Origin: JAUSIK01 sp964362915
GTDB taxonomy: Archaea > Nanobdellota > Nanobdellia > Pacearchaeales > GW2011-AR1
Length of the DNA stretch: 33,615 bases
Direction: 5' to 3'
Assembly (NCBI GenBank): GCA_964362915.1
Contig: CAYIGH010000009.1
Span: forward strand, 1-33,615
Below the pieces are notes generated by a model. It searched no databases, was not told where the DNA came from, and was given only the letters and a program-made list of their open reading frames with translations. The first letter of the stretch is position 1. The number at the start of each line of letters is the position of its first letter. The translations under genes were made by a program, and so were the position numbers. This document shows, piece by piece, positions 15,604 through 23,785 of the stretch.

Positions 15604-16206
15604 TTATTTTGTCCTCTCGAATATAGCATAAGACTTAACTTTTTCCACAAATTGTCTTATACTATAAGATGAGAAAAAGTAGCGAAATAGCCGCATTTTT
15701 TTAGAAAAAAGAGGAATATATTTTTCTTCAAGTAATTTTTCAAGACATAAATCAATTTTATGCAGATCTTTTTTAAAGTTGTCTGTTTTCCTTATTATTT
15801 CCGGGCTGTTTTCTTCTTTTATATAATTTGGTTTTGCTTGTTTTTCTAGTTCTTCATCAGTTATCTCATTATAAGTAGCGCCAGTATAAATTATTGTAGG
15901 CAGAGATAGATTGTGCTTCTGAAAATGAGTATTGCACAATCTTAAAATAGCGCTGATTGATGGCCTGTAATTTATTTCATCATCAAAACGCCAGGCATAT
16001 AAATGTGTAATGAGAAGATCGAATTCTTTAAGTTGTATCATTCTTAAACTAGTCTGCTGTTTTAGACTATCTCCATAAGCTACATCATAATTCTTTTCAG
16101 AGAGTTTTTTAGAAACCCAATTCCTTCTTTTAATTTCTTTTTCTCTTTTTTCAGGCTCTTTATAATGTCCAGGATTATCAATATAAAGAATATGCAGCTT
16201 ATTCAT
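15604..16206 (-). CDS. Hypothetical protein with receiver-like fold
   Basis: A 200-aa protein. The pattern HILYIDNPG at the start, EFDLLITHLYAW around residues 60-71 and PTIIYTGATY around 104-113 resembles the strand order of a CheY-type receiver (acidic loop, strand 3, Thr after strand 4). The phosphoacceptor Asp is not convincing, so it may be a degenerate receiver. The C-terminal half is helical and basic. The stop is 37 bp from the rpiB stop (convergent). Confidence 0.45.
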   Translation of the reverse strand: MNKLHILYIDNPGHYKEPEKREKEIKRRNWVSKKLSEKNYDVAYGDSLKQQTSLRMIQLKEFDLLITHLYAWRFDDEINYRPSISAILRLCNTHFQKHNLSLPTIIYTGATYNEITDEELEKQAKPNYIKEENSPEIIRKTDNFKKDLHKIDLCLEKLLEEKYIPLFSKKMRLFRYFFSSYSIRQFVEKVKSYAIFERTK

Positions 16207-16307
16207 TATTGAAAGAAAGGTATTAAATATATAAGGATTATTATACTCATTTAAACTTAAGAGAATTTAAATAATTGTTTTTCTTTAAAATTTTAGATTA
16301 AGAGAAA

Positions 16308-16952
16308 ATGAAGAAAGTTATACCGACTGTTTTCGCTAAGAATAAGAAAGAATTTAAGGAAAGGTTTAGAAAATTAATAGAATTAAAGAGGGGCTTACAT
16401 ATTGATTTTATGGATGGGAGATTTATTAAAGCTAAAGGAATGAGTGTTAAAGATGTGCCTGATTTAAAGAAATATGGCCGAAATTTTGAGGCGCATTTGA
16501 TGTGTTCTGAGCCAGTTAAGTATGTTAGGGATTTAAAGAAGAAGGGTTTTAAAAAGGTAATTTTTCATTATGAAGCTGTCAAAGATATAAATAAGATATT
16601 AGGATTAATTTTATACGCAAAAAGCAATGGTCTGAAGGGAATTATTGCTGTAAATCCCAATACTAAAATTAATAAGCTAAAAGATTTATTGAAGGAAGTT
16701 GACAGTATTTTACTGATGGGAGTCTATCCAGGAAAAGAAAAGCAAAAATTTATTTCTAAAGTCTATGATAAAATCAGAAAATTAAGGAAGATGAATAAAA
16801 AAATTAAGATTCAAGTTGATGGGGGGGTTAATTTGACTGTTGCTAAGAAATTGAGGAAATTGAAAGTTAATATTGTTAATACAGGAAGCTTTGTTTCTAA
16901 AGCTGAAAATCCTAAAGAAGCGTTGAGAGAGTTGGAGAGAGTGTTTAGATAA
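16308..16952 (+). CDS. rpe: Ribulose-phosphate 3-epimerase
   Basis: Interconverts ribulose 5-phosphate and xylulose 5-phosphate. This 214-aa TIM barrel keeps all metal ligands of the family: H31 and D33 in HIDFMDGRF, H63 in HLM, and D171 in QVDGGVN. MGVYPGK and NTGSFVSKA match the phosphate-binding loops. The N-terminal strand reads IPTVFAK where most enzymes have a conserved Ser then Asp, so the lineage is divergent. A relE-like pseudogene starts 2 bp after its stop. Confidence 0.9.
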   Translation: MKKVIPTVFAKNKKEFKERFRKLIELKRGLHIDFMDGRFIKAKGMSVKDVPDLKKYGRNFEAHLMCSEPVKYVRDLKKKGFKKVIFHYEAVKDINKILGLILYAKSNGLKGIIAVNPNTKINKLKDLLKEVDSILLMGVYPGKEKQKFISKVYDKIRKLRKMNKKIKIQVDGGVNLTVAKKLRKLKVNIVNTGSFVSKAENPKEALRELERVFR

Positions 16953-16953
16953 A

Positions 16954-17305
16954 ATGTATGAAATTACAACAAGAAGCAAAAATGTAGAAAAGCAGTTTTA
17001 TGAAGTTCTTCATTTGAGAGGAGATATCAGAGATAAATTAGAAAGATAAAGGCAAAATCCCAGAAAAGAATTGAATGCACATAGACTTAAAGGTAAATTA
17101 GATGGCAAATGGAGCTGCTATTTAGGAAATATAGTGAAAGACGCAAGTTTTCTACCAATATAGTGCGTCTTTCCCTTGATAGTCAAGGCGCAAACGGTTA
17201 AATTTCGGCGTCCTTGACTATAACATCAGAATGGTGTATGAAATAGATGAGATTAATAAAGAAATAGTTGTTGTGGCTGTTGGCTCGCACAAAATTTATG
17301 GATGA
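16954..17305 (+). pseudogene. RelE-type toxin gene, stopped and interrupted by a MITE
   Basis: The reading starts MYEITTRSKNVEKQFYEVL, a typical RelE N-terminus, meets TAA at 17047-17049, continues with LKGKLDGKWSCYLGN, and is then cut by the 17130-17222 element. After the element the frame resumes as NIRMVYEIDEINKEIVVVAV and ends GSHKIYG at 17305. Joining the two parts across one TA gives a continuous RelE fold of about 85 residues. The toxin is dead by at least two lesions. Confidence 0.8.
17130..17222 (+). mobile_element. TATAGT-ended MITE, copy 1 (93 bp)
   Basis: Terminal repeats TATAGTGAAAGAC at the left and, on the opposite strand, TATAGTCAAGGAC at the right (11 of 13 identical). Inside are two hairpins: AAAGACGCA (17137-17145) with TGCGTCTTT (17164-17172), and ATAGTCAAGG (17179-17188) with CCTTGACTAT (17212-17221). 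Removing the insert while keeping one TA rejoins the relE pseudogene in frame, which points to a TA target duplication as made by Tc1/mariner/IS630-type transposases. No transposase is in the element. Confidence 0.75.
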
Positions 17306-17454
17306 ATCTTCAGTTTCCACGTCTTTATACCTTTATTCTTAGTTTCTTCGCTTTCTTTTATAGCTTCCATCATATCACGGTTCCTAATTATTCCTACCTC
17401 CTCCAAAAGTTCCAAATATTCCTTTTTGGATATGGTTACTGTTTCTTGTTCCAT
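17296..17454 (-). CDS. Small antitoxin-like ORF convergent with the relE remnant
   Basis: A 52-aa ORF. VTISKKEYLELLEE (about 6-19) followed by a charged helix with MMEAIKESEE resembles the dimerisation part and linker of RelB-type antitoxins, and the tail is basic. It would normally lie upstream of, and on the same strand as, relE; here it is convergent and overlaps the toxin remnant by 10 bp. A TATA-like element lies upstream on the minus strand near 17470. It may be a solitary antitoxin. Confidence 0.5.
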   Translation of the reverse strand: MEQETVTISKKEYLELLEEVGIIRNRDMMEAIKESEETKNKGIKTWKLKIHP

Positions 17455-17544
17455 AAAAAGTGGAATATAAATAACTATATAACTTTTTCAGTGTATAATC
17501 CTGTGGCTATCCCTGATTACATAGAATAATCCTATAATCAACAT

Positions 17545-18234
17545 CTAAAGATCACTAAAAACATGGGAATCTTCTATATTACTTACTAATTTAGCAGGGC
17601 AGTCTGTTATTGATAATTTTGGATTTTGGAAGTTTTTGAATGCCTGTGCTTTTGATTCTCCGAAAAATAATAAAATAGAAGTTTTTGCCTTTGAGAGCAG
17701 TTTTCTTGAGGCAGAGAGGCGTTTTGGCGGAAATTTTGGAGCATCTTTCGTTATTATAAAAAAATCTGATGTATCTTTAATTGACGGATGATGTGGAAAA
17801 AGCGATCCTACATGACCGTCCTCGCCTGAACTTAGAAGTATAATATCATATTTATCTGAGATTTCTTTTAATTCATTTCTGTATGCAAGGACACCTTTTT
17901 CTTCTGGAAGGTTGAAATATGTATATGGATGAAGATTTTTTCTAGGAAGCTTGAATTGTTTTACTAAATATTCCAAGAAGTCTTTTTCTGCTTGTCTAAA
18001 ATTGCTATTTGAATCATCGGCTTTAGAGAGCCTTTCGTCTACCATAAAGATATGAACTTTTTCCCAAGTAATATTCTGATGTTTTAAGATATTAAATACT
18101 CTAGATACGGATCTTCCTCCTGAAATTCCTAGAATGACTTGCGGTTTAATTTTAAGATATTCGTGAATTCTTTTTTCTACGAAATTAGCTACTTTTATTT
18201 CTAAATTTTTTCTTGCGTCTCGAATTATTTTCAT
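17545..18234 (-). CDS. pgl: 6-phosphogluconolactonase
   Basis: Hydrolyses 6-phosphoglucono-delta-lactone, the product of Zwf. This 229-aa NagB/PGL-fold protein has ISGGRS (about 38-43), FMVDERLSKADDSNSNF (about 63-79), the catalytic-loop SSGEDGHVGSLFPHH (about 140-154) and KRLSASRK (about 176-183, the phosphate-binding Arg region). It overlaps the pgk stop by 4 bp and is therefore cotranscribed with it. Together with zwf at 30.3 kb it gives the entry to the oxidative pentose-phosphate pathway, rare among archaea. Confidence 0.9.
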   Translation of the reverse strand: MKIIRDARKNLEIKVANFVEKRIHEYLKIKPQVILGISGGRSVSRVFNILKHQNITWEKVHIFMVDERLSKADDSNSNFRQAEKDFLEYLVKQFKLPRKNLHPYTYFNLPEEKGVLAYRNELKEISDKYDIILLSSGEDGHVGSLFPHHPSIKDTSDFFIITKDAPKFPPKRLSASRKLLSKAKTSILLFFGESKAQAFKNFQNPKLSITDCPAKLVSNIEDSHVFSDL

Positions 18235-19430
18235 TTTTTACTTTTTTCTAGGGCGATTATTCCAGGAAGCTTTTGGCCGGATATATATTGAATTAATGCC
18301 CCTCCTGAAAGCGAGATGTATGAGAAATTTCTTTGAATTTTATATTTTTCCATTGTTGTTGTGAGATGGCCTCCGCCTATTAAGCTGAAGGCATGTTTTG
18401 TTTTTGTTAGTTCAGAGATATATCTGAGTAAAGAAACTGTTGGCTTGCTGAATTGAGGGATTTCTGAGAAGCCTAATGGGCCCTTCATAAAGATAAATTC
18501 TGACTGGTTTAAATGTTCTTCGAATAGTTTTAGAGTTCTTTCTCCTACATCATAGATTTTATATGGGAAGGGAGCCTGATCTAGGTTTGCGTCTAATCTT
18601 TTGCCTTTTTCTATTAAAAGGCCAAAATCAACCGGAAGAATAATTTGATTAGGATACTTATCATAAATCTTTTTTAATCTTGGAATTAAATACTGATAGT
18701 TGTGCGATTTTATCCATTCAGATTCGTAGCCAAGATCGTAATCCTTTGCTATTAAGAAAAGATTCGCTATAACTCCTGCTGCTAGGATTTTATTATTTCT
18801 ATTTTTTAGGAATTTAAATAATGGAAAATAATCTCCAGATTTTGAGCCTCCCAGGATGAATACTCTTGATTTTGCTTTTGATTTTAGTAATTTTTCCAGA
18901 GCATTAACTTCTGATTCAAATTCAAGCCCAATAACACTTTCGAGGTTTTTTGGAGGAATAATTATTGAGCCTTGAGCTCTATGAGAAACTGAGAATGCTT
19001 CATTTACATAAAGATTGAATAGTTGTGAAAAGTGAGGGTAATGATTGTTTTTTAGATTGGGATTTGTTTCATCATCATATTCTCTGACATTTTCTAGGAG
19101 AATGGCCTGTTTTGGTTTTAGGGAAAGTATTGAATTTTTTGCTTTTTTTCCAAATAAGTCTGGAATATATTTTATGTTTGATTTTGTGTATTTTGAGAGT
19201 ATTTTTGCATGTTGTTCTAATGATGTGAAGTCTTTATCATTTTTTCTGCCTTGGTGGGCTATGATTGTTATTTTTGCCTGTTTTTTTTGGAGGTATTTTA
19301 TTGTTTTTGCAGATGCCTCAAATCTTGGATTGTCTAAAACTTTTTTATTGACTACCGGGCTGTTTATATCAATTCTTAATAAGATTGATTTGTTTTTTAG
19401 GTCAAGGGTTTTTAGTGTTGGAAGATTCAT
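18231..19430 (-). CDS. pgk: Phosphoglycerate kinase
   Basis: Transfers phosphate between 1,3-bisphosphoglycerate and ADP. At 399 aa it is of usual length. It has LLRIDINSPV (substrate-binding start), IIAHQGR, ILLENVREYDDE, GGSKSGDYF (nucleotide side) and SLIGGGHLTT at the C-terminal hinge. The reduced motifs (AHQGR for SHLGRP) follow the archaeal lineage. GAGGC (19438-19434) precedes the ATG and TATA-like sequence lies around 19446-19460. The pair pgk-pgl is preceded on the same strand by gap, 158 bp away. Confidence 0.95.
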   Translation of the reverse strand: MNLPTLKTLDLKNKSILLRIDINSPVVNKKVLDNPRFEASAKTIKYLQKKQAKITIIAHQGRKNDKDFTSLEQHAKILSKYTKSNIKYIPDLFGKKAKNSILSLKPKQAILLENVREYDDETNPNLKNNHYPHFSQLFNLYVNEAFSVSHRAQGSIIIPPKNLESVIGLEFESEVNALEKLLKSKAKSRVFILGGSKSGDYFPLFKFLKNRNNKILAAGVIANLFLIAKDYDLGYESEWIKSHNYQYLIPRLKKIYDKYPNQIILPVDFGLLIEKGKRLDANLDQAPFPYKIYDVGERTLKLFEEHLNQSEFIFMKGPLGFSEIPQFSKPTVSLLRYISELTKTKHAFSLIGGGHLTTTMEKYKIQRNFSYISLSGGALIQYISGQKLPGIIALEKSKK

Positions 19431-19588
19431 GTTGCCTCTTTTTTATTAATATATATTTAAATATTAATGTATATTAAAAGATATTGTTTTTAATAATTAA
19501 AATGAAAACATTATTCAGAAAAGCATTGGGAGATACTTCAAAATATGGTTGGAGGACTCATTAAAATAGAAAGAGGGAGAAATAGTAT

Positions 19589-20584
19589 TTATTTCCCAAG
19601 AATCAACTGCGCAACTTGCACCAATCTATTAGAATATCCCCACTCATTATCATACCAGCCCGAAATGCTAACTAATTCATCTACTACATTTGTTAGAAGA
19701 GAGTCGAATATACAGGAATGTGGATTATGAATGATATCTGAAGAAACAATTGGGTCCTCTGCATATTCTAAGATGCCTTTTAGTTTAGTTTGAGATTCTT
19801 TTTTGAAAGTTGCGTTGATTTGTTCTTTTGTTATTTTTTTTGAGAGTTTTACAACTACATGGGTTATTGAGCCATCAATTACTGGGATTCTTAGTGCAAA
19901 ACCATCTATTTTTCCTTTTAATTCAGGGAATATTTCTAGAATTGATTTAGTTGCGCCGGAAGTTGAAGGAACTATATTTATTGCTGCAGCCCTGCCTCTT
20001 CGCATGTCTCTTTTATCATCTTTATCAATAAGGCCCTGAGTTGCTGTGTATGCATGAGCTGTTAGGAAATGCGCATTTATTATTTTGAAATTATCATGCA
20101 AGACTTTTACCATTGGGGCTATGCAGTTTGTTGTACAGCTTGATGCCGAAACGATTTGGTGATTATTTTTTAGATTGCTATTATTTACGCCAAATGCAAT
20201 GCAAACATCATGCCCTTTTGCAGGCGCGGATATTAATACTTTTTTAGCTCCGGCTTTTATATGCTTTATAGAACCTTCCCTTTCTGTGAAAATGCCAGTG
20301 CATTCTACTACTAAATCTATTTTCTCTTTTTTCCATGGAAGCTTTGCAGGGTCTAATTCATGGAAAACTGGAATCTTTTTGTTTTTTATAATTAAATTTC
20401 TTTTATCGCTCGAGATTTTGTCTTGTATTGACGGATGAACTGAATCGTATTTTAAAGCATATAGTATATGTTCTGCTGTATCTGGGTGATTAATAAAGAA
20501 ATTCCATTTTACATTCTGCTCTAATGCTGCTAGGAAGAATTGCTTTCCTATTCTGCCAAAACCATTTATTGCTACGTTTACCAT
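19589..20584 (-). CDS. gap: Glyceraldehyde-3-phosphate dehydrogenase, type I (bacterial type)
   Basis: Oxidises glyceraldehyde 3-phosphate to 1,3-bisphosphoglycerate. This 331-aa protein is clearly of the bacterial/eukaryotic class: INGFGRIGK, catalytic C150 in SASSCTTNC, H177 in TAHAYTATQ and RRGRAAAINIVPSTSGA. Most archaea have the unrelated-looking type II enzyme. The Asp that selects NAD in GapA (the D of AIND) is His33 here (FINHP), so NADP use is possible. A GAGGC box lies at 20594-20590 and a TATA box near 20630. Confidence 0.95.
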   Translation of the reverse strand: MVNVAINGFGRIGKQFFLAALEQNVKWNFFINHPDTAEHILYALKYDSVHPSIQDKISSDKRNLIIKNKKIPVFHELDPAKLPWKKEKIDLVVECTGIFTEREGSIKHIKAGAKKVLISAPAKGHDVCIAFGVNNSNLKNNHQIVSASSCTTNCIAPMVKVLHDNFKIINAHFLTAHAYTATQGLIDKDDKRDMRRGRAAAINIVPSTSGATKSILEIFPELKGKIDGFALRIPVIDGSITHVVVKLSKKITKEQINATFKKESQTKLKGILEYAEDPIVSSDIIHNPHSCIFDSLLTNVVDELVSISGWYDNEWGYSNRLVQVAQLILGK

Positions 20585-20654
20585 TGTTCGCCTCTTTTAT
20601 TTTATATGAAATATTTAAGATAAATGGATATATAAAGGTTTTTTAATATCAATA

Positions 20655-20890
20655 CTACATTGATGTTGTTAGTATAAATAATATTAATAGAAATGTGCTT
20701 AAGCCAGTTAAGATTATTAAAAGGAAGATGTAAAGAGTATAAGTGGCGTTATAGTCAACGACCTTAATATTTCCCTTGTTTGTCGTTGACTATTTAGGGG
20801 AAGACTTATGTCTTTCACTATAGTTTCATTGTTTTTGTTTGAAATTGCTTTAGGATTGGAATCATCTTCAATTATTAAAGTATAGTTTAA
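20655..20890 (-). pseudogene. Interrupted C-terminal transmembrane segment split by MITE copy 2
   Basis: When the 73-bp element is removed and one TA kept, the minus strand reads open from about 20890 to TAG at 20655: LIIEDDSNPKAISNKNNETN followed by a strongly hydrophobic helix (LYIFLLIILTG, then FLLILFIL). It overlaps the last codons of the amidase gene in another frame and lacks a start. It could be a former C-terminal membrane tail of the amidase lost by frameshift, or the end of another gene. Confidence 0.5.
20750..20822 (-). mobile_element. TATAGT-ended MITE, copy 2 (73 bp, inverted)
   Basis: Same ends as copy 1 in opposite orientation: TATAGTCAACGAC at the left and, on the minus strand, TATAGTGAAAGAC at the right. 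The main stem is ATAGTCAACGAC (20751-20762) with GTCGTTGACTAT (20782-20793), perfect over 12 bp. Compared with copy 1 the stem keeps pairing although bases changed. The small hairpin is shortened to AAGAC-TTAT-GTCTT (read on the plus strand). It is about 20 bp shorter than copy 1. Confidence 0.7.
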
Positions 20891-23603
20891 TACCTTTAGC
20901 TATGCCTATAGCAGATAATCTAATAAATTGAGGGTCTTGGAAAAATTGTTCTTCTTCACTTACAGAACCTACTTCAATCCAAGTTGAAGGCATCTTGGTT
21001 CTTTTAAGTAAATCTGAAGTTAAAGGCTGAATGCCTAAATTTGTGCGTGAACCTCCATCAAAGTTATAAGTTTCTAAAAGGGTTGATTGTTGTACTTTTA
21101 AAGCAAGATCATAACGAGGAGGAGGTTCTCCAGTAAATGGAAAATAATATCCTATGGTGCCAACAATATTTTCTCCAGGATATGCGTGAATACTTATTAA
21201 AGCGGCTTTTTGAGGATTTCCTGCGGCACGAGTTTCATAATAATAGTTAGCTATGTTAATTCTTTGTTCTTCTGTTTTAGTTTCTCCAGCAGAACGAGTA
21301 TAGACTACTTCATATCCTGCTGATTTTAGAATATTTCCTGCTTGAAAAGCCATGTCCCAATTAACATCAGACTCTTTAATAGGGTCTTGTCCCTTTCTTC
21401 CAGCACTAACTTTTCCAAAATCAGTTCCTCCATGACCTGGATCTAAAATAACGAGTTTCTTACTTTGTTGGGCAATTGTATTTGAGAATCTCCAATAAAT
21501 AGGACGTAAACCATACTGATTACAGAAATTTTGATAACTCTCAGGCACTGGAATAGGTATACCCGTTAGACGATTTATGGCACCAACACTTAGATCAATA
21601 GAAGCACCGTTAATTCCATACGCATTTTGATCTCCAATTCTTGTAAGACCTTCTGCTTTTTCTGCAAGAGGAGGCCAGCCAACATCAACATCCCAATAAT
21701 GATTTGCGGGATAAGACTTAAATGGGAACCAAGGGCCTACATCTCTAACTATTGCAGGGACAAAATTGCCTTTTTTACAATCAAGACTTAAGACAACTCC
21801 TTTATTAAAATATGCAGTAGTTGGGAGAGCAACAACTGAATCCTCATTAATAAAGTTTCCTGCAGTTGGAGCATCATTTCCGTCCCACGGAGTAAAGAAG
21901 CATGAACTCAAGGATTTGGCCCAGATTTTTTCACTACGAATATATACTGACGCAGAATAAGTATCATAATTCACAATTAATTTAAATGGATCCATGCTAA
22001 ATTCTGTCATTTCGAAACTAGCTCCGCCCTGCACTGCAGGCTTTTCTTGTATTACATTACATAACTTTTCTTCTTGAGGGCGAACTCCAGCATTGCCTTC
22101 AGCATTGCAGAGACCCCATTCGAATGTTTCTTTTATTGTTCTTTCTGCAAAACGAATTTCTCTTTTTTTATTTTCATAGTCTGATCCTCTATGTGGATCT
22201 TTATAAATCTTAAAAACACCCGGATTAACAGCTGCAGCTGTAAGTTGAACATCAACTTTGAATGGCTCCCCTAATACAATGCATTCAGGAATGTTAATTG
22301 CAATACATCTCCCTTCTGCTTGGCATTTTCCGTTTTCTAGATATTGTCCCTTTTTTGCAATACACTGTTGAGGCGTCATTAGATTATTGCAAGTAAGATG
22401 ATTTGTTCCGTCATCAAAAGAACAGCATCCTGTAGGCGGAAGAGTACATCTTCCACTGGGATTACACATCATACCAGAGCTCCATTTGCCTCCATTCGCA
22501 GAGCAGTCAGATTTTGCAATTTTATTTTGGCATATTGGACCTGGATATTCACAACAACCGCCAGCACTGCATTGCTGATCTGTTATACCTTCAGAATTCC
22601 TTTTTAGATCTTCACACGTTTGCCCATCGTGAAATACTCCTGAACATTGACTTTTTGTAATTCCGTCTGTACATTGACCATTAATCATGCAACAGCCTTT
22701 ACTTTCACAACTACTTGTTCCGTCGCCATTATTTCTACATAAAGCGTTTCTTACTCCTCCTTTTTTGCAGGAAACTATCTCACATGAATTGGCTATCTGT
22801 TTGCAACATAAATCTTCGCAATCATCGTCATTGCCATTTCCATTTGCGTCTCCTACTTTGCATCCGGCAGGGCCGTTAGGTCCAGGAAGTTGTTCTTTTT
22901 TGCAAAGAAGAGCATTTCCTACAGTAGCGCAGCCGTCTCTGTTACAACGTACGTTTGGATCTGCAGGATTACAGCCTGCTTCTCCCTTGCCTTGATTTCC
23001 AGCTGGATCAGGAACTCCAAATCCACACGCCCATAATTTTTTCTGATTGTTTGGAGCAGGAGGCACGCATTTGTTACATTGAGTTTTATCTCGATCATCG
23101 CCATATACTACACAATTAAACTTTTTTCCGGTTGTGTCTGAACTTGTACCTTCAACACATAAGCCTGTTCCATCATCTTGCTTTTCACAATGCCCTTTCG
23201 GCTTGCATTCTCGATCATCAAATCCTCCAGTTTCTCGGGCAGGGTCATTACTTGCAACATCATCACCGTCACAAACAGCGTCTTTTTTCCATTCATAATC
23301 TATACAACTAAGATCTCCCCACTTTTCACAAGTTATATCACAGGCATCTTGATTACACTTAGCTTCAGTAGTCTGCACACAAGTCACTTTTTCATCATAA
23401 CCGCAAGTAATCTCGCAACATCCTTCAGGGGAAGGGCTTGGGCTTGGAGAAGGAGAAGGAGTATCAAGCGCCTGAAAATTTTGAGATGAAACTTTTCCAG
23501 CCAGAATTTTATTGGAGAAAGAAGAATATTGAAAAATTAAAAATAGTGTTATAAAAAGGAAAACAATTAGGAATATAAAACCCACTCTCTTTTCTGCTTT
23601 CAT
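20868..23603 (-). CDS. Secreted Cys-rich N-acetylmuramoyl-L-alanine amidase
   Basis: A 911-aa exported protein. Residues 8-30 are a membrane anchor or signal, followed by a Ser-Pro linker (about 49-60). Residues about 62-440 are a long series of short Cys-rich repeats with CC pairs (GCCMINGQC, GCCEYPG, GCCSFDDG). A middle region (about 440-700) is beta-rich. The C-terminal 197 residues are an Amidase_3 domain with zinc ligands H724 (DPGHGG), E744 and H806 (SIHAY) and catalytic E877 (IEVG). Known homologues cut the amide between muramic acid and the stem peptide of bacterial peptidoglycan. Archaea lack murein, so the target is probably another cell's wall. Confidence 0.88.
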   Translation of the reverse strand: MKAEKRVGFIFLIVFLFITLFLIFQYSSFSNKILAGKVSSQNFQALDTPSPSPSPSPSPEGCCEITCGYDEKVTCVQTTEAKCNQDACDITCEKWGDLSCIDYEWKKDAVCDGDDVASNDPARETGGFDDRECKPKGHCEKQDDGTGLCVEGTSSDTTGKKFNCVVYGDDRDKTQCNKCVPPAPNNQKKLWACGFGVPDPAGNQGKGEAGCNPADPNVRCNRDGCATVGNALLCKKEQLPGPNGPAGCKVGDANGNGNDDDCEDLCCKQIANSCEIVSCKKGGVRNALCRNNGDGTSSCESKGCCMINGQCTDGITKSQCSGVFHDGQTCEDLKRNSEGITDQQCSAGGCCEYPGPICQNKIAKSDCSANGGKWSSGMMCNPSGRCTLPPTGCCSFDDGTNHLTCNNLMTPQQCIAKKGQYLENGKCQAEGRCIAINIPECIVLGEPFKVDVQLTAAAVNPGVFKIYKDPHRGSDYENKKREIRFAERTIKETFEWGLCNAEGNAGVRPQEEKLCNVIQEKPAVQGGASFEMTEFSMDPFKLIVNYDTYSASVYIRSEKIWAKSLSSCFFTPWDGNDAPTAGNFINEDSVVALPTTAYFNKGVVLSLDCKKGNFVPAIVRDVGPWFPFKSYPANHYWDVDVGWPPLAEKAEGLTRIGDQNAYGINGASIDLSVGAINRLTGIPIPVPESYQNFCNQYGLRPIYWRFSNTIAQQSKKLVILDPGHGGTDFGKVSAGRKGQDPIKESDVNWDMAFQAGNILKSAGYEVVYTRSAGETKTEEQRINIANYYYETRAAGNPQKAALISIHAYPGENIVGTIGYYFPFTGEPPPRYDLALKVQQSTLLETYNFDGGSRTNLGIQPLTSDLLKRTKMPSTWIEVGSVSEEEQFFQDPQFIRLSAIGIAKGIKLYFNN

Positions 23604-23608
23604 ATATT

Positions 23609-23785
23609 AAAGTAGCGTACCTACTTTTTAAAGATTTGGAAAAATTAGGAAATAAAACCACATCAGAAACTAAAGACTTAAATGATAAAATAAATAATCT
23701 AAATGAAGAAATCAATGAAGAAATTTATGAATTATATGGAATAAGTAAAGAAGATAGAGAAATAATAGAACAGAATATCAAATAA
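23609..23785 (+). pseudogene. C-terminal remnant of a DNA methyltransferase-like gene
   Basis: An open plus-strand stretch of about 58 codons ending in TAA at 23783-23785. A helical NDKINNLNEEINEEIYELYG followed by ISKEDREIIEQ is very like the tails of type IIG/type I DNA methyltransferases, which often end in LYGL/I plus an acidic helix. No start and no catalytic part are present. It lies head to head with the amidase and directly before a transposase remnant. Confidence 0.5.

Noticed and set aside
17302..17529. Plus-strand ORF of 75 codons
   Set aside because: It is antisense to the 52-aa antitoxin-like ORF and its Phe/Tyr/Ser-rich composition is that of a shadow frame.
19502..19564. 20-codon plus-strand ORF MKTLFRKALGDTSKYGWRTH
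   Set aside because: Too short, no ribosome binding site and no coupling to neighbours; could be a decayed end but cannot be supported.
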